NCBI GenBank assembly: GCA_910579465.1
Contig: CAJTUB010000006.1
Location: 263,234-327,233 of the forward strand
DNA length: 64,000 bases
DNA from: an uncultured Lachnospiraceae bacterium
Lineage (GTDB): Bacteria; Bacillota; Clostridia; Lachnospirales; Lachnospiraceae
Reading direction: 5' to 3'
In this document: positions 1 to 8,141 of the stretch, piece after piece
Numbering within the stretch: position 1 is the first letter of the stretch
Layout: every line of letters begins with the position of its first letter
Program-made: the position numbers and the translations under genes
Notes under the pieces: generated by a model
What the model saw: the letters and a program-made list of their open reading frames with translations, nothing else
Database searches by the model: none
Told to the model about the DNA's origin: nothing

Positions 1-218
1 AGACTGTCAATCCGCCCTTCCAGATCCATCTCCCCTTTTTCCACCAAAAGCCTTGTCACATTCATTTCATCGCCACGCAGCATAAGAACGCCCTGCGTCG
101 TATCCAGCACGACCTCTTTTGCGTCAAAGGAAATTACCTCTTTTACTCCGGCCAGGGCAAGCGTCTTCCGCCCCGCAAGGGTCAGTTTATGTGTCCCCAC
201 TTCCTGTTTTTGTTCCAT
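1..218 (-). CDS. yabP: Sporulation protein YabP, 3' part beyond window
   Basis: Reads MEQKQEVGTHKLTLAGRKTL and continues into ALAGVKEVISFD, a pattern I recognise as YabP, a small protein needed for sporulation in Bacillus and Clostridia. It runs off the left edge, so the last residues are missing. The ATG at 218 follows a weak purine stretch. It lies 65 bp after rqcP on the same strand, the order expected for the yabOP region, so co-transcription is likely. Identification rests on similarity and context. Confidence 0.8.
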   Translation of the reverse strand, partial: MEQKQEVGTHKLTLAGRKTLALAGVKEVISFDAKEVVLDTTQGVLMLRGDEMNVTRLLVEKGEMDLEGRIDS

Positions 219-283
219 GCAAACGCCTCACAGCACCGTTTCCTTAAAACATATGTCTGCCGGGCGCCGCTTATGACATTACA

Positions 284-523
284 TTACAAATAACGGAACA
301 GTTCTTTTGCCTCATCCTTCCGCGTTGTTTCCTGGATAGACAGCACCTCTGCGCGCACTTCCTTCCCGCCGAAGCCGATTTCTATCACATCCCCGACCTT
401 TACGTTCGCAGACGCCTTCGCCGGTTTCCCGTTAATCCGGACACGTCCTGCATCACAGGCCTCGTTGGCAACCGTCCTGCGCTTAATCAGACGGGAAACC
501 TTTAAAAACTTGTCTAATCTCAT
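284..523 (-). CDS. rqcP: S4-domain RNA-binding protein RqcP (YabO/Hsp15-like)
   Basis: A 79-residue protein that is almost entirely one S4 RNA-binding fold: MRLDKFLKVSRLIKRR at the start, then the NEACDAGRVRINGKPAK segment. In Firmicutes this family (YabO, renamed RqcP) works with RqcH on stalled 50S subunits, helping poly-alanine tailing in ribosome quality control. The frame stays open upstream, but the ATG at 523 has a strong AAGGAG site 8 bases before it and starts where the family starts. The upstream extension would be translated from a decayed repeat (589-742) and is not real. It lies between hup and yabP. Confidence 0.88.
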   Translation of the reverse strand: MRLDKFLKVSRLIKRRTVANEACDAGRVRINGKPAKASANVKVGDVIEIGFGGKEVRAEVLSIQETTRKDEAKELFRYL

Positions 524-588
524 ACTCTTCTTCTCCTTACCTTCTCTCTTTTCCGTGCAGGTGCGCCCATAGCCAGGCGCCCCCTTAT

Positions 589-742
589 TTTTGCATTTAT
601 CCGAAGGACTTACATTTAGCGGAAGCGGAATCACCTCTTAGTGTTGCTTGGGCGCGAGGACGTTCCCGCTTGTAAGCCAAAGCTGCACAGAGAAAAGGAC
701 CGCACAAGGCGGTCCTAAAATTTCATTTGGCAAAATTCAACT
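589..742. repeat. Decayed family-1 hairpin repeat
   Basis: Starts with TTTTGCAT at 589-596 and carries the left half of the family-1 core (ATCCGAAGGAC, then AGCGG..CGGAATCACCTCTTAG and GGCGCGAGGACG). The right half is scrambled. Near 733-742 AAAATTCAAC resembles the right terminal repeat of the 49101-49347 copy. The hup terminator lies inside it. It sits between hup and rqcP in the same orientation relative to transcription as the other copies. Confidence 0.6.
696..716 (-). terminator. Intrinsic terminator of hup
   Basis: Perfect 8-bp stem (AGGACCGC / GCGGTCCT) with a 5-nt loop. On the minus strand it is followed by TTTTCTC. It lies about 35 bp after the hup stop. Confidence 0.8.
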
Positions 743-750
743 ACATTGAA

Positions 751-1026
751 CTATGCGTTAACCGTATCCTTTAATGCCTTACCAGCCTTAAACTTCGGAG
801 CCTTGGATGCCGGAATCTTGATTGCCTTCTTGGTCTGCGGATTTCTTCCGGTTCTCTCCGGTCTCTCCGCTACTTCAAACGTACCAAAGCCTACCAGCTG
901 AACCTTCTCGCCCTTCTTTAATTCTTCGGTTACTACGCTTACGAAAGCGGCTAACGCCTTCTCGGAATCCTTCTTGGATAATCCTGCGTTCTCTGCCATA
1001 GCGGCTACTAATTCTGCCTTGTTCAT
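751..1026 (-). CDS. hup: HU family DNA-binding protein
   Basis: A 91-residue histone-like protein, the usual HU length. It starts MNKAELVAAMAENAGLSKKD, has the VQLVGFGTFEV core and the DNA-grasping arm ERTGRNPQTKKAIKIPASKA around residues 53-72. HU homodimers bend and compact DNA. The ATG at 1026 has a GAGGG ribosome site and matches the family start. The open frame upstream only reads through the leader. A consensus promoter (1141-1169) and a terminator (696-716) suggest it can be transcribed alone, although it lies in the spoVT-rqcP-yabP gene order typical of Clostridia. Confidence 0.96.
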   Translation of the reverse strand: MNKAELVAAMAENAGLSKKDSEKALAAFVSVVTEELKKGEKVQLVGFGTFEVAERPERTGRNPQTKKAIKIPASKAPKFKAGKALKDTVNA

Positions 1027-1140
1027 GTAAAATTTCCCTCCTCGAAAAGTATTAGTTCTATCCGCAGGCATCGATTCGCCCCGGACAAACGGTGCCTCAT
1101 GGTACTGCATCGCATTCACCGGTTAGCACTCACACTTCTA

Positions 1141-1169
1141 TTTATAAACTCATTTGCCGCATTTGTCAA
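1141..1169 (-). promoter_or_regulatory. Sigma-A promoter of hup
   Basis: On the minus strand TTGACA (1169-1164), 17-bp spacer, TATAAA (1146-1141). This is a near-consensus housekeeping promoter, which fits an abundant protein such as HU. Confidence 0.85.
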
Positions 1170-1339
1170 GCGTTCTTCACCATTTCCTTGAAATATATTG
1201 AAAAAATCCGCCTTTGAAGCCATTTTCCCCTGGTTTTGCCCCGTACGCCTCCGCATTTTTTATCCCAAAGAGCGTTTTTTTCTTCATAGAGGCGTACCTT
1301 TACACGCTGACACGGCATAGTGTTTTCCAAAAAGCAGAC

Positions 1340-1382
1340 AAACGGCGGGTAATCCCTTCTATCAAAGAGATATCCGCCGTTT
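1340..1382 (-). terminator. Terminator after spoVT
   Basis: AAACGGCGG (1340-1348) pairs with CCGCCGTTT (1374-1382) around a 25-nt loop. The minus-strand tail is GTCTGCTTTTTGG. It starts 37 bp after the spoVT stop. The rest of the 392-bp gap 1027-1418 holds the hup promoter and nothing else I recognise. Confidence 0.7.
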
Positions 1383-1418
1383 AAAATAAAGAATCCGCTC
1401 GCGCGTGTATCTTTTCTC

Positions 1419-1964
1419 CTACTGCTCCATCTGCCTTCCGAGAAATGCAGCAGCTGTTCCTGCAATCTTAAGTTCCATGTTGCTCATCCGTTCCTTCTTA
1501 TCCTTGGAAAGAATCATCACGGCTCCTATGACGTCGCCCTCACTGATAATCGGCGCAATCACCTGCTGCTCATACTCGTCTTCCTCTAAGCCGACCGGGA
1601 TATAGCCCTTTTCTCCCTTCACCGCAACAATGCTTTCCCGGTCCGTCATTAAGTTTTCCAGCTCACGGCTGATTGGCTTCGCCAGCAAATCCTTCTTTGC
1701 GGTTCCTGCCATTGCAATAAACTGGTCTCTATCGGAAATTACCGCAATATGTCCCGTCGTCTGTGCCATAGACTCCGCGAACTGCTTTGCGAAAATTCCA
1801 AGCTCACCGATCGGGGAATACTTTTTTAAGATAATTTCGCCCTCACGGTCGGTAAAAATCTCCAACGGGTCTCCCTCCCTGATTCTTAAAGTTCTTCTGA
1901 TTTCCTTCGGCACCACTACTCTGCCGAGATCGTCTATCCGCCTTACAATTCCTGTTGCTTTCAT
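1419..1964 (-). CDS. spoVT: Stage V sporulation protein T
   Basis: A 181-residue regulator with an AbrB swapped-hairpin DNA-binding domain at residues 1-50 (MKATGIVRRIDDLGRVVVPK, EIRRTLRIREGDPLEI) and a GAF-like domain from about residue 55 to the end. This is exactly SpoVT architecture and length. In Bacillus SpoVT tunes sigma-G genes in the forespore, and in Clostridia it is required for spore maturation. The ATG at 1964 has a GGAGG site. Its neighbours hup, rqcP and yabP match the order seen in sporulating Clostridia. No clear sigma-G promoter was found. Confidence 0.96.
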   Translation of the reverse strand: MKATGIVRRIDDLGRVVVPKEIRRTLRIREGDPLEIFTDREGEIILKKYSPIGELGIFAKQFAESMAQTTGHIAVISDRDQFIAMAGTAKKDLLAKPISRELENLMTDRESIVAVKGEKGYIPVGLEEDEYEQQVIAPIISEGDVIGAVMILSKDKKERMSNMELKIAGTAAAFLGRQMEQ

Positions 1965-2139
1965 CTAAAGATACCTCCGTTGACTATACAGCTCTTTCAC
2001 AATTGTATCCTACTTTTTTACATGACTATTGTGTGTCAATTGAAGAAAAATATTCAACTTCCGTCTGCTGTTTCCGGTATCCTGATTTTTTCAATTTTTC
2101 ATTTTTCTGCCAGCAATTAAGGCAAAAAGCGCGCTGCCA

Positions 2140-3579
2140 TCACTCTTTTGTCTCCGGCTTCTTCCGCGACAGCATCCAGTTTACAAAAATCCCGAGCAGC
2201 AGGGCGCAGGCAACCGAGGTCAGCTCAATCTTGCCAAAGGACACGGAAAGTCCGCCGATTCCGGCAATCAGAATCGTGGATACGACAAAGAGATTCCTGT
2301 CCTCGCCTAAATCCACCTGCTGCAGCATTTTCAGACCGCTGACCGCAATAAAGCCGTACAATGCCATACAGACGCCGCCCATGACACAGGACGGAATGGA
2401 ATTAACAAATGCCACAAACGGACTGAGGAAGGAAATCAGCATCGCTCCGATTGCTGCCGCAATAATCGTAATTACCGAAGCGTTTTTCGTAATCGCCACA
2501 CAGCCGACCGATTCGCCGTAGGTCGTGTTCGGGCAGCCACCGAAGATTGCTCCCGCAATAGAACCGACGCCGTCGCCAAGCAGCGTACGGCTTAAGCCCG
2601 GCTCTTTCAGCAGATCACGCTCAATAATAGAAGAGATATTCTTATGGTCGGCAATATGCTCCGCAAATACGACAAATGCCACCGGGATATATGCTACTGC
2701 TATCGTCCCGATATAGGAACCGGTAATTTCCTTAAAGCCGCCAAGTGCCGTCAAAAACGTAAACTCCGGTACGGAAAAGAAGGTGGACGGCGTAATGGCA
2801 AACGCTCCCTCCGCATTCTTTACCAGCCCGGTCAGCGGCTCAAAGCTCATTACCTTCAGCGCATTCACCCCTGCCGCATTCCCGATGCCGGTAAGCACCG
2901 CCGCGGTCACATAGCCTGCCAGAATACCCATGATAAACGGAATCAGCTTTAATGTCTTTTTTCCATAGACAGAGCAGAGAATCGTCACAAGCAGCGTTAC
3001 CAGCCCGCAGAAAATCGTCACAAGAGGAGAAGCGAGCTGTACGCTTTCCGTCGCCGCGTCAAGCACTGTCTCACAGGCAGGGCACAGCACCTCCTTTGCT
3101 TCCGTGCGGAACACCTCTCCCGAGGTCAGGTCGCCGATTGCATTCCCTGCCAAGGAAAGTCCGATAATCGCAACCGTCGGTCCGATAACAACCGCCGGCA
3201 TCAGCTTATTAATCCACTCCACGCCGACTACCTTCACGACCGCCGCAATCGCCACATAAACAAGACCCGCAAAAACAGCACCGAGAATCAGGCCGAGATA
3301 TCCCACCTCCATCGACACCCCTCCGGCAAATGCCGCCGCCATGGAGCCGAGAAACGCAAACGAAGAGCCAAGAAACACCGGACTCTTTTTTTTCGTAAAC
3401 GCAACGTATACCAGGGTGCCGACACCCGCGCCGAACAATGCTGCCTCCGACTTCATTTCATTCCCGACAATCATCGGAACCACAAGCGTCGCCGCCATAA
3501 TGGCAAGAAGCTGCTGGACCGCGAAAACGACAAGCTTTCCAAAGCCCATTCGGTCCTCCACATCATAAATAAGTTTCAT
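2140..3579 (-). CDS. uraA: Uracil-xanthine permease (NCS2 family)
   Basis: A 479-residue integral membrane protein of the nucleobase-ascorbate transporter family. It opens MKLIYDVEDRMGFGKLVVFA and keeps the typical QQLLAIMAATLVVPMIVG first helix, many hydrophobic segments, and the GGCPNTTYGESVGCVAITK segment around residues 347-365 that belongs to the substrate-binding half helices. The uracil permease subgroup is the best fit; xanthine or another pyrimidine cannot be excluded. The ATG at 3579 has an AGGAGG site. A promoter and a terminator-like leader hairpin (3634-3714) indicate control by attenuation. Confidence 0.9.
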   Translation of the reverse strand: MKLIYDVEDRMGFGKLVVFAVQQLLAIMAATLVVPMIVGNEMKSEAALFGAGVGTLVYVAFTKKKSPVFLGSSFAFLGSMAAAFAGGVSMEVGYLGLILGAVFAGLVYVAIAAVVKVVGVEWINKLMPAVVIGPTVAIIGLSLAGNAIGDLTSGEVFRTEAKEVLCPACETVLDAATESVQLASPLVTIFCGLVTLLVTILCSVYGKKTLKLIPFIMGILAGYVTAAVLTGIGNAAGVNALKVMSFEPLTGLVKNAEGAFAITPSTFFSVPEFTFLTALGGFKEITGSYIGTIAVAYIPVAFVVFAEHIADHKNISSIIERDLLKEPGLSRTLLGDGVGSIAGAIFGGCPNTTYGESVGCVAITKNASVITIIAAAIGAMLISFLSPFVAFVNSIPSCVMGGVCMALYGFIAVSGLKMLQQVDLGEDRNLFVVSTILIAGIGGLSVSFGKIELTSVACALLLGIFVNWMLSRKKPETKE

Positions 3580-3633
3580 TTCTCTTCCTCCTGCGCGTAT
3601 TTTTTCAAAGCTGTCCCCATCCCTCCGGTTTCC

Positions 3634-3665
3634 AAAAAAAAATCCTGCCGGGACACGACAGGACT
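3634..3665 (-). promoter_or_regulatory. Leader terminator/attenuator of uraA
   Basis: Minus-strand stem TCCTGTCG..CGGCAGGA (3663-3643) followed by nine T residues (3642-3634), a complete intrinsic terminator between promoter and start codon. Downstream CCGGAGGGA could pair with TCCCGG in the 3' half, giving an alternative fold. The leader is too short for a normal PyrR site, and no known riboswitch was recognised. Confidence 0.75.
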
Positions 3666-3684
3666 TTTATCCTTTACCCCATTC

Positions 3685-3714
3685 ATTATAACAGAAGAAA
3701 AGGGGGCTTGGCAA
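3685..3714 (-). promoter_or_regulatory. Sigma-A promoter of uraA
   Basis: On the minus strand TTGCCA (3714-3709), 18-bp spacer, TATAAT (3690-3685), then GAATGGGG. The expected start point falls in the GGGG run. Confidence 0.75.
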
Positions 3715-3725
3715 CCCCCTGATAC

Positions 3726-4093
3726 CTTGAGTTTTCGTATTTTTATGTACGGTTTGGAGACAAGGGCTGTTGCACAAAGAGCAGCGGCTCCAGGCATGGC
3801 GGCTTCTTACAAGCGATAGAAAAACACGACTAACCGTAAAAGGGAGAAGTACAGCTTTATTTTTGCATTTGTCCGAAGGACCGCGTCTTTAGCGCAACCG
3901 GAATCACCTCTTAGAGCTGTTTAGGCGCGAGAACACCACCGAGCGGCTTAAAAGCTCTTAGAGGAAGTCCGGCGGAGCGTTGCGCATGCAAAATAAGGCT
4001 GTACTTCTCCCTTTTAAAGCAAAGAAATGTCTGCCGCTTGCAGGAAGCCGCCACGCCCGGAGCTGCCGCGCATTTCTATTTTGCAACAGCCCT
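3726..4093. repeat. Family-1 repeat, longest copy, giant hairpin
   Basis: Core of 117 bp (3869-3985) between TTTTGCAT (3861-3868) and ATGCAAAA (3986-3993). Outside it AAAAGGGAGAAGTACAGC pairs with its complement on the right. Complementarity resumes further out: GGCATGGCGGCTTCTTACAA near 3793-3812 matches the inverse of the segment near 4040-4060, and AGGGCTGTTGCA (3763-3774) pairs with TGCAACAGCCCT (4082-4093). The left edge carries CTTGAGTTTTCGTAT (3726-3740), a variant of the family terminal repeat. It fills the 626-bp gap between uraA and the lipoprotein gene. Confidence 0.8.
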
Positions 4094-4205
4094 GCTCCCT
4101 TAAGCTCCGGTATTTTTTATACGCCCTTGGAACTCCCGGCAGCTCATTATCCCCTGTACCTGCCAAGAGACCAAAAAGGCAGTATCCTTCACTTTTCAAG
4201 ACTCC

Positions 4206-5543
4206 CTACCATTCCGGCCTGTCCCATCTCTCATAGGACAGAATCGCCTTCATTGTCCCATCCGCCGCAATCGTACAGTAGTGCTCATGCTCCCGCAGCA
4301 CGCCGATTTCCTGCTCCTCCTCCCCGTTCCGGTACACCAGTGCCAGGTCCCACTCCGTAATAATCCGTACCCCGCGGTTCGGGGAATATTGCAGAGCCTC
4401 CCTCATGTGGATGTCCGCAGGGCGGAACACGAACTGCTCCCGTACCGGCATCTCCTCCGCATAGACCACGAAGACCTCCTCCCCGGTCTCCTGCTCCCTG
4501 CTTTTCCAGCTCCTTGTATAGCCCACACGGACCTCCCATGCCCTCTGTCCCTTTTCGTTATACGCCTCCTCCTCCGGTTCCGATACCCGGACAGTAAAAC
4601 GCTCCAGCTCATCAAACTCACAGTTCTCCAGACATTCGGTCCAGTACTCCTCCGAAAAAGGGGCCTGCGGCTCCCTCCGGTTCGTAAACTCCACCGGGTT
4701 CTGCTTCGTCGTTTTAATTACCTCCCCGGAAAGGGTTTCCCCATAATCACTGTATTCATAGACAAGCGAACCGTCCTCACAGGCTTTGTATGTCATGGAA
4801 CCAAAGCCGAAACGCGAATCCAGTAACCAGAGTGTCATATCCGCATCAAAGGTCATGGAACGGATACTACAGTTATCCCCCTGAGAAAAGAATGCCTTCG
4901 GCGCACCGGAAACCGAAATGGAGCTAATATCATAGATATAAAACCCTACCCTTTCTAATGCCGGGCAGTTTTCGATTTGAAGCGTCTCAATCCCGCCCTC
5001 CGTACCACCAAAGTGCTGCAGGGACGGGTGGTCCCGGATTACCACCTGCCCGGCATAGGTAAAAGAAATGTTTATGCCGGTTAAATTCGGGAAATATTCA
5101 AACCCGTCCAGACATTCCTCATCAAATATAGTATACCGGTTCTCGTAGTCTCTTCCGTCAATCTCTATCTCAGTCACGGCTTCCCGTTCCCTGCGGGAAA
5201 GGAACCCGTCCGAATCCGTATCATAGTTCCTTGCAATCGTCTCCCGGAACACCGCGCTTGTGAAATGCGCCTCATCAATCGGAATCCTCCCTTCCTCCGG
5301 CTCCTCTGTCGGCGTCGGGTCTGGCTCCCCCGTCGGGAGTGGCGTAAGTGTCCCCGGACCTGCTGTCACGGAAGGAACCCCCGTATGCCCCGGAAGCCCG
5401 GTCATGGTTACGTCCGGGACGGGCGTCCCGGTTCCCGTGGCCCCTGCCGGGGTCGCCTCCTGCTCCCGGCGGCAGGCACAGAGCAGTCCTGCCAACAGGC
5501 AGAAGAATACCATACAGCCTGCTTTTTCTAATAAGTTCCTCAT
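4206..5543 (-). CDS. Lipoprotein with one EF-hand-like loop
   Basis: A 445-residue exported lipoprotein of unknown function. The N-terminus has a hydrophobic stretch ending in LLCAC, a lipobox, then a Thr/Pro/Gly-rich linker to about residue 85 that would hold the domain off the membrane. Around residues 108-120 DTDSDGFLSRRE is a Ca-binding EF-hand or dockerin-like loop. The next 120 residues have a leucine-rich-repeat feel (LTGINIS.., ETLQIENCPALERV). The start at 5543 has an AGGAGG site 17 bp after the subtilase stop, so the two are surely co-transcribed. It may act with that protease at the surface (inference). Confidence 0.75.
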   Translation of the reverse strand: MRNLLEKAGCMVFFCLLAGLLCACRREQEATPAGATGTGTPVPDVTMTGLPGHTGVPSVTAGPGTLTPLPTGEPDPTPTEEPEEGRIPIDEAHFTSAVFRETIARNYDTDSDGFLSRREREAVTEIEIDGRDYENRYTIFDEECLDGFEYFPNLTGINISFTYAGQVVIRDHPSLQHFGGTEGGIETLQIENCPALERVGFYIYDISSISVSGAPKAFFSQGDNCSIRSMTFDADMTLWLLDSRFGFGSMTYKACEDGSLVYEYSDYGETLSGEVIKTTKQNPVEFTNRREPQAPFSEEYWTECLENCEFDELERFTVRVSEPEEEAYNEKGQRAWEVRVGYTRSWKSREQETGEEVFVVYAEEMPVREQFVFRPADIHMREALQYSPNRGVRIITEWDLALVYRNGEEEQEIGVLREHEHYCTIAADGTMKAILSYERWDRPEW

Positions 5544-5560
5544 CCTGTCCCCTCCTTCTG

Positions 5561-7783
5561 TCAGTATTCGCTTGCCTTTAACACCGGTCTGGTCTTATGC
5601 GATACCGAACCGTTTTCAAATTTACCATCATACTTTATTTTCGTCTCATCCTGTACGTTGAACCACAGGTCACCCGACTTCAGCAGCCCCTTTGCCCACG
5701 GATACTGTACCGCATCCGCCATCTGGGCATACGCCGACAGGTTCCCCAGATAGAACGGACCATACAGGGAGGCATTGGTCGTGTAAAAGTCCAGCAGATC
5801 CCCCTTTAACCCACAGTCCAGCTTTGTCAGGACGCTGTTCGCCGCATACTGTGCCGCAGCCCAGCGTTCCGGGATATAGGCGTCATTGTCGCAGCTTATG
5901 GAAAAATCATCATCATTATGACCTACCCGCCCCCACTGCATCCCCTTTTTGGAAAATGTACTGTGCGCATAGGTATCGGTGATGGAATGGAGCGCCATAC
6001 CGTAAATGAAGAATTTGACATTTTCAGGGGTCACCTCGACCGTCCCGCCCATGTCGCCGAACACCTGCTGCCATGTCCTCTCCCCCAGCTTTGTCACCGA
6101 ACCGAAATCCCCGCGCATATGGGTAAGGTCGCCCGCATACATATAAGCTTCCGCCTCTTGAAATAAAGCCTCCAGCGCGCTTTTTACCAGCTGCGTATTG
6201 TTTCCCGCAAAGGATGGGACGCTTCCGAACACATCGGCAATCCTGGTCAGCAGGATATAATTTGCCACATAATTCGCTTCGGCAACAGCGATATACTGAT
6301 TCTCTCCATTGACAGGATATACCTTGTACTGCCACAGGTGTCCGTGGTACGGCTTCCCTTCCGCATTAAGTCCTCCCTTGGTAGCGTCCGGATACCCGCA
6401 CGCGTATTTGAGGATTTTCATCTGCTCCCCGGTAAAGCTGATGACCTGGCTCCCTTCCACGCCGGTAATCACAAAATCCTCGTGCAGTTTCCCGTCATGT
6501 TTCCAATGGTCCTTCAGCCACAGCCCTTCTACGACCTCCGTCCCCGGGAAGGTCTCCACCGCTTTTTCATTTTCCGGGATTGTCTTTAAAACCTCACCCC
6601 AGAACTTTTCCTCCTGTTTCTCTTTTTTCTTTTTATTCTTTTCCGCTTTATCGATATGCTTCTCATAGAGCTTTTTAAACTTATCGTTTATCTCAAGCGC
6701 ATACCCCAGGTCAAGTACCCCGTTCCCGTACTCGTCCGGGGAGCCGTACAGGTTCGCGCTGTAGTTTAAGAGCATCCGTATGTAGTCCGCAGGCATTTCC
6801 GGGTTCCTCTCCATCAGGACGGATGCCGCCCCTGCCACGTGCGGCGCCGCCATGCTTGTGCCGGACACGCCGATAATGCCGCCGAAGATACCACTGGAGA
6901 GAATATCCTCGCCCGGCGCCATCAGCTCCAGTGCCTCCCCTCCGGCACTGTCTTCTGCCGCAAGCCCCTCCACCGTGACGGAACCGACTGCGATTACCTC
7001 GTCATATGCCGCGGGATAGGCAACGGTCTCCCCGTTCCCTGCCGCAGCTACCAGAAGGATGCCTGCCGCGGCGGCTCTTTCGACCGCAGCCTCCAGCTCC
7101 GGCACGTTCTTCGCAATCCCGAAGCTCATGTTGATGATGTCCACGTCCTGCCCTACCGCCCAGTCGATTGCCCCCGCAATCCGTCCCGCCGGTGCTTCCA
7201 AGTTTTCATCCAGCACGCGCGCCGAGTAAAGCTCTACGCGCGGATTGATGCCGGTAATCCCCTCGTCATTGTCCAGTGCGGCGATAATCCCTGCAACCGC
7301 GGTCCCGTGCCCGCTCATGTCCTCATAGAGCACACTTCGTTCCTCCCCCGGGATGAAGTTTTTCCGTGCGGCAACCGGAAGATCGGTGTTAAAGTTAATG
7401 CCGGAGTCAATGACCGCAACCTTTATTTTCCTGCCGGGGCCTTCCGCTTCCCCTGCATTTACGTTTCCCGCCTGTATCATCTGCAGGTTCCATGACTTCC
7501 CGTCCCGGTCTCCCGGATTCCCTTGGTTTACCCTGACCTTTATTTCCTTCTGCTTCTTGTCCTTGATTTTACTTCCGAAACCGCGGACAATATCCTGACT
7601 TTCCTCCGACGGGCCGCCTTGCAGGTTTCCTGCATCTGTATACTCCTCCGGCTTCCCGCCTGCCGTCCCGGCATATCCCGGTACAGGCAGGCCGCTCACA
7701 CTAATACACACTGCGAACAGCAATGCGGCAATTCTTTGAAAATACTTTCTTTTTCTTTTGAAGCCTTGATGCTTTTTTTCCAT
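5561..7783 (-). CDS. Secreted subtilisin-like serine protease (S8) with extra C-terminal domain
   Basis: A 740-residue exported protease. Residues 1-39 are a signal peptide (KRKRK then a hydrophobic core ending GYAG). The S8 triad is complete: D126 in VAVIDSG, H159 in MSGHGTAVAG, S310 in SGTSMAAPHVAG, with oxyanion N250 in AAAGNG. A Lys/Glu-rich linker follows (370-395). From about 470 to 700 is a second domain with ALHSITDTYAHSTF (597-610) and GHNDDD, resembling the helical His/Asp metal-site pattern of zinc phospholipase C/DUF6765-like proteins (inference). No LPxTG anchor is present. The ATG at 7783 has an AAAGGAGG site. It leads a two-gene operon with the lipoprotein. Confidence 0.92.
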   Translation of the reverse strand: MEKKHQGFKRKRKYFQRIAALLFAVCISVSGLPVPGYAGTAGGKPEEYTDAGNLQGGPSEESQDIVRGFGSKIKDKKQKEIKVRVNQGNPGDRDGKSWNLQMIQAGNVNAGEAEGPGRKIKVAVIDSGINFNTDLPVAARKNFIPGEERSVLYEDMSGHGTAVAGIIAALDNDEGITGINPRVELYSARVLDENLEAPAGRIAGAIDWAVGQDVDIINMSFGIAKNVPELEAAVERAAAAGILLVAAAGNGETVAYPAAYDEVIAVGSVTVEGLAAEDSAGGEALELMAPGEDILSSGIFGGIIGVSGTSMAAPHVAGAASVLMERNPEMPADYIRMLLNYSANLYGSPDEYGNGVLDLGYALEINDKFKKLYEKHIDKAEKNKKKKEKQEEKFWGEVLKTIPENEKAVETFPGTEVVEGLWLKDHWKHDGKLHEDFVITGVEGSQVISFTGEQMKILKYACGYPDATKGGLNAEGKPYHGHLWQYKVYPVNGENQYIAVAEANYVANYILLTRIADVFGSVPSFAGNNTQLVKSALEALFQEAEAYMYAGDLTHMRGDFGSVTKLGERTWQQVFGDMGGTVEVTPENVKFFIYGMALHSITDTYAHSTFSKKGMQWGRVGHNDDDFSISCDNDAYIPERWAAAQYAANSVLTKLDCGLKGDLLDFYTTNASLYGPFYLGNLSAYAQMADAVQYPWAKGLLKSGDLWFNVQDETKIKYDGKFENGSVSHKTRPVLKASEY

Positions 7784-7894
7784 AACGTTGCCTCCTTTTT
7801 GTATTTTATTTTTCTTACGATAGCTTCCACCCGCAAAGCATTTTTACTGGAATATAACTTAACTTGCTCACGCAACATTTCCTATAAATAAACA

Positions 7895-7928
7895 CCCCCG
7901 GCTGCAGCCAAAGCATTGCAGCCGGGGG
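7895..7928 (-). terminator. Terminator downstream of rubrerythrin
   Basis: Perfect 12-bp stem CCCCCGGCTGCA / TGCAGCCGGGGG with a 10-nt loop; the minus-strand tail is TGTTTATTTATAGG. The rest of the 358-bp gap 7784-8141 has only a small palindrome, CTTACGGTTCCGTAAG near 8000, and no clear promoter for the protease gene. Confidence 0.75.
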
Positions 7929-8141
7929 TAAACTTCCCTGTCTAAAAAAAACCCGTTTTCCTTTGCAGATTTTTCTTTTTACTCCCACATCTTACATCCT
8001 TACGGTTCCGTAAGTCTGCTTTATCCTACGCTTTCAGAATAACATAGTTTTCCTTTTTTGTCAATTATTTCCTTTCTTTCCTGAGCTTTCTGTACCGTCA
8101 TTGCAAATCCCATCACTGACATGACAAACCGGGGGAAGCTT

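Noticed and set aside
1123..1131. TTAGCACTC half of a CIRCE element in the hup leader
   Set aside because: The inverted partner GAGTGCTAA is absent within reach, so HrcA control is not supported.
1166..1465. Possible 99-residue protein overlapping the spoVT end
   Set aside because: It crosses the spoVT terminator, has no ribosome site and no family pattern.
6839..7495. 218-residue open frame on the plus strand within the subtilase gene
   Set aside because: Shadow frame; the minus-strand protein has a full catalytic triad and clear signal peptide.
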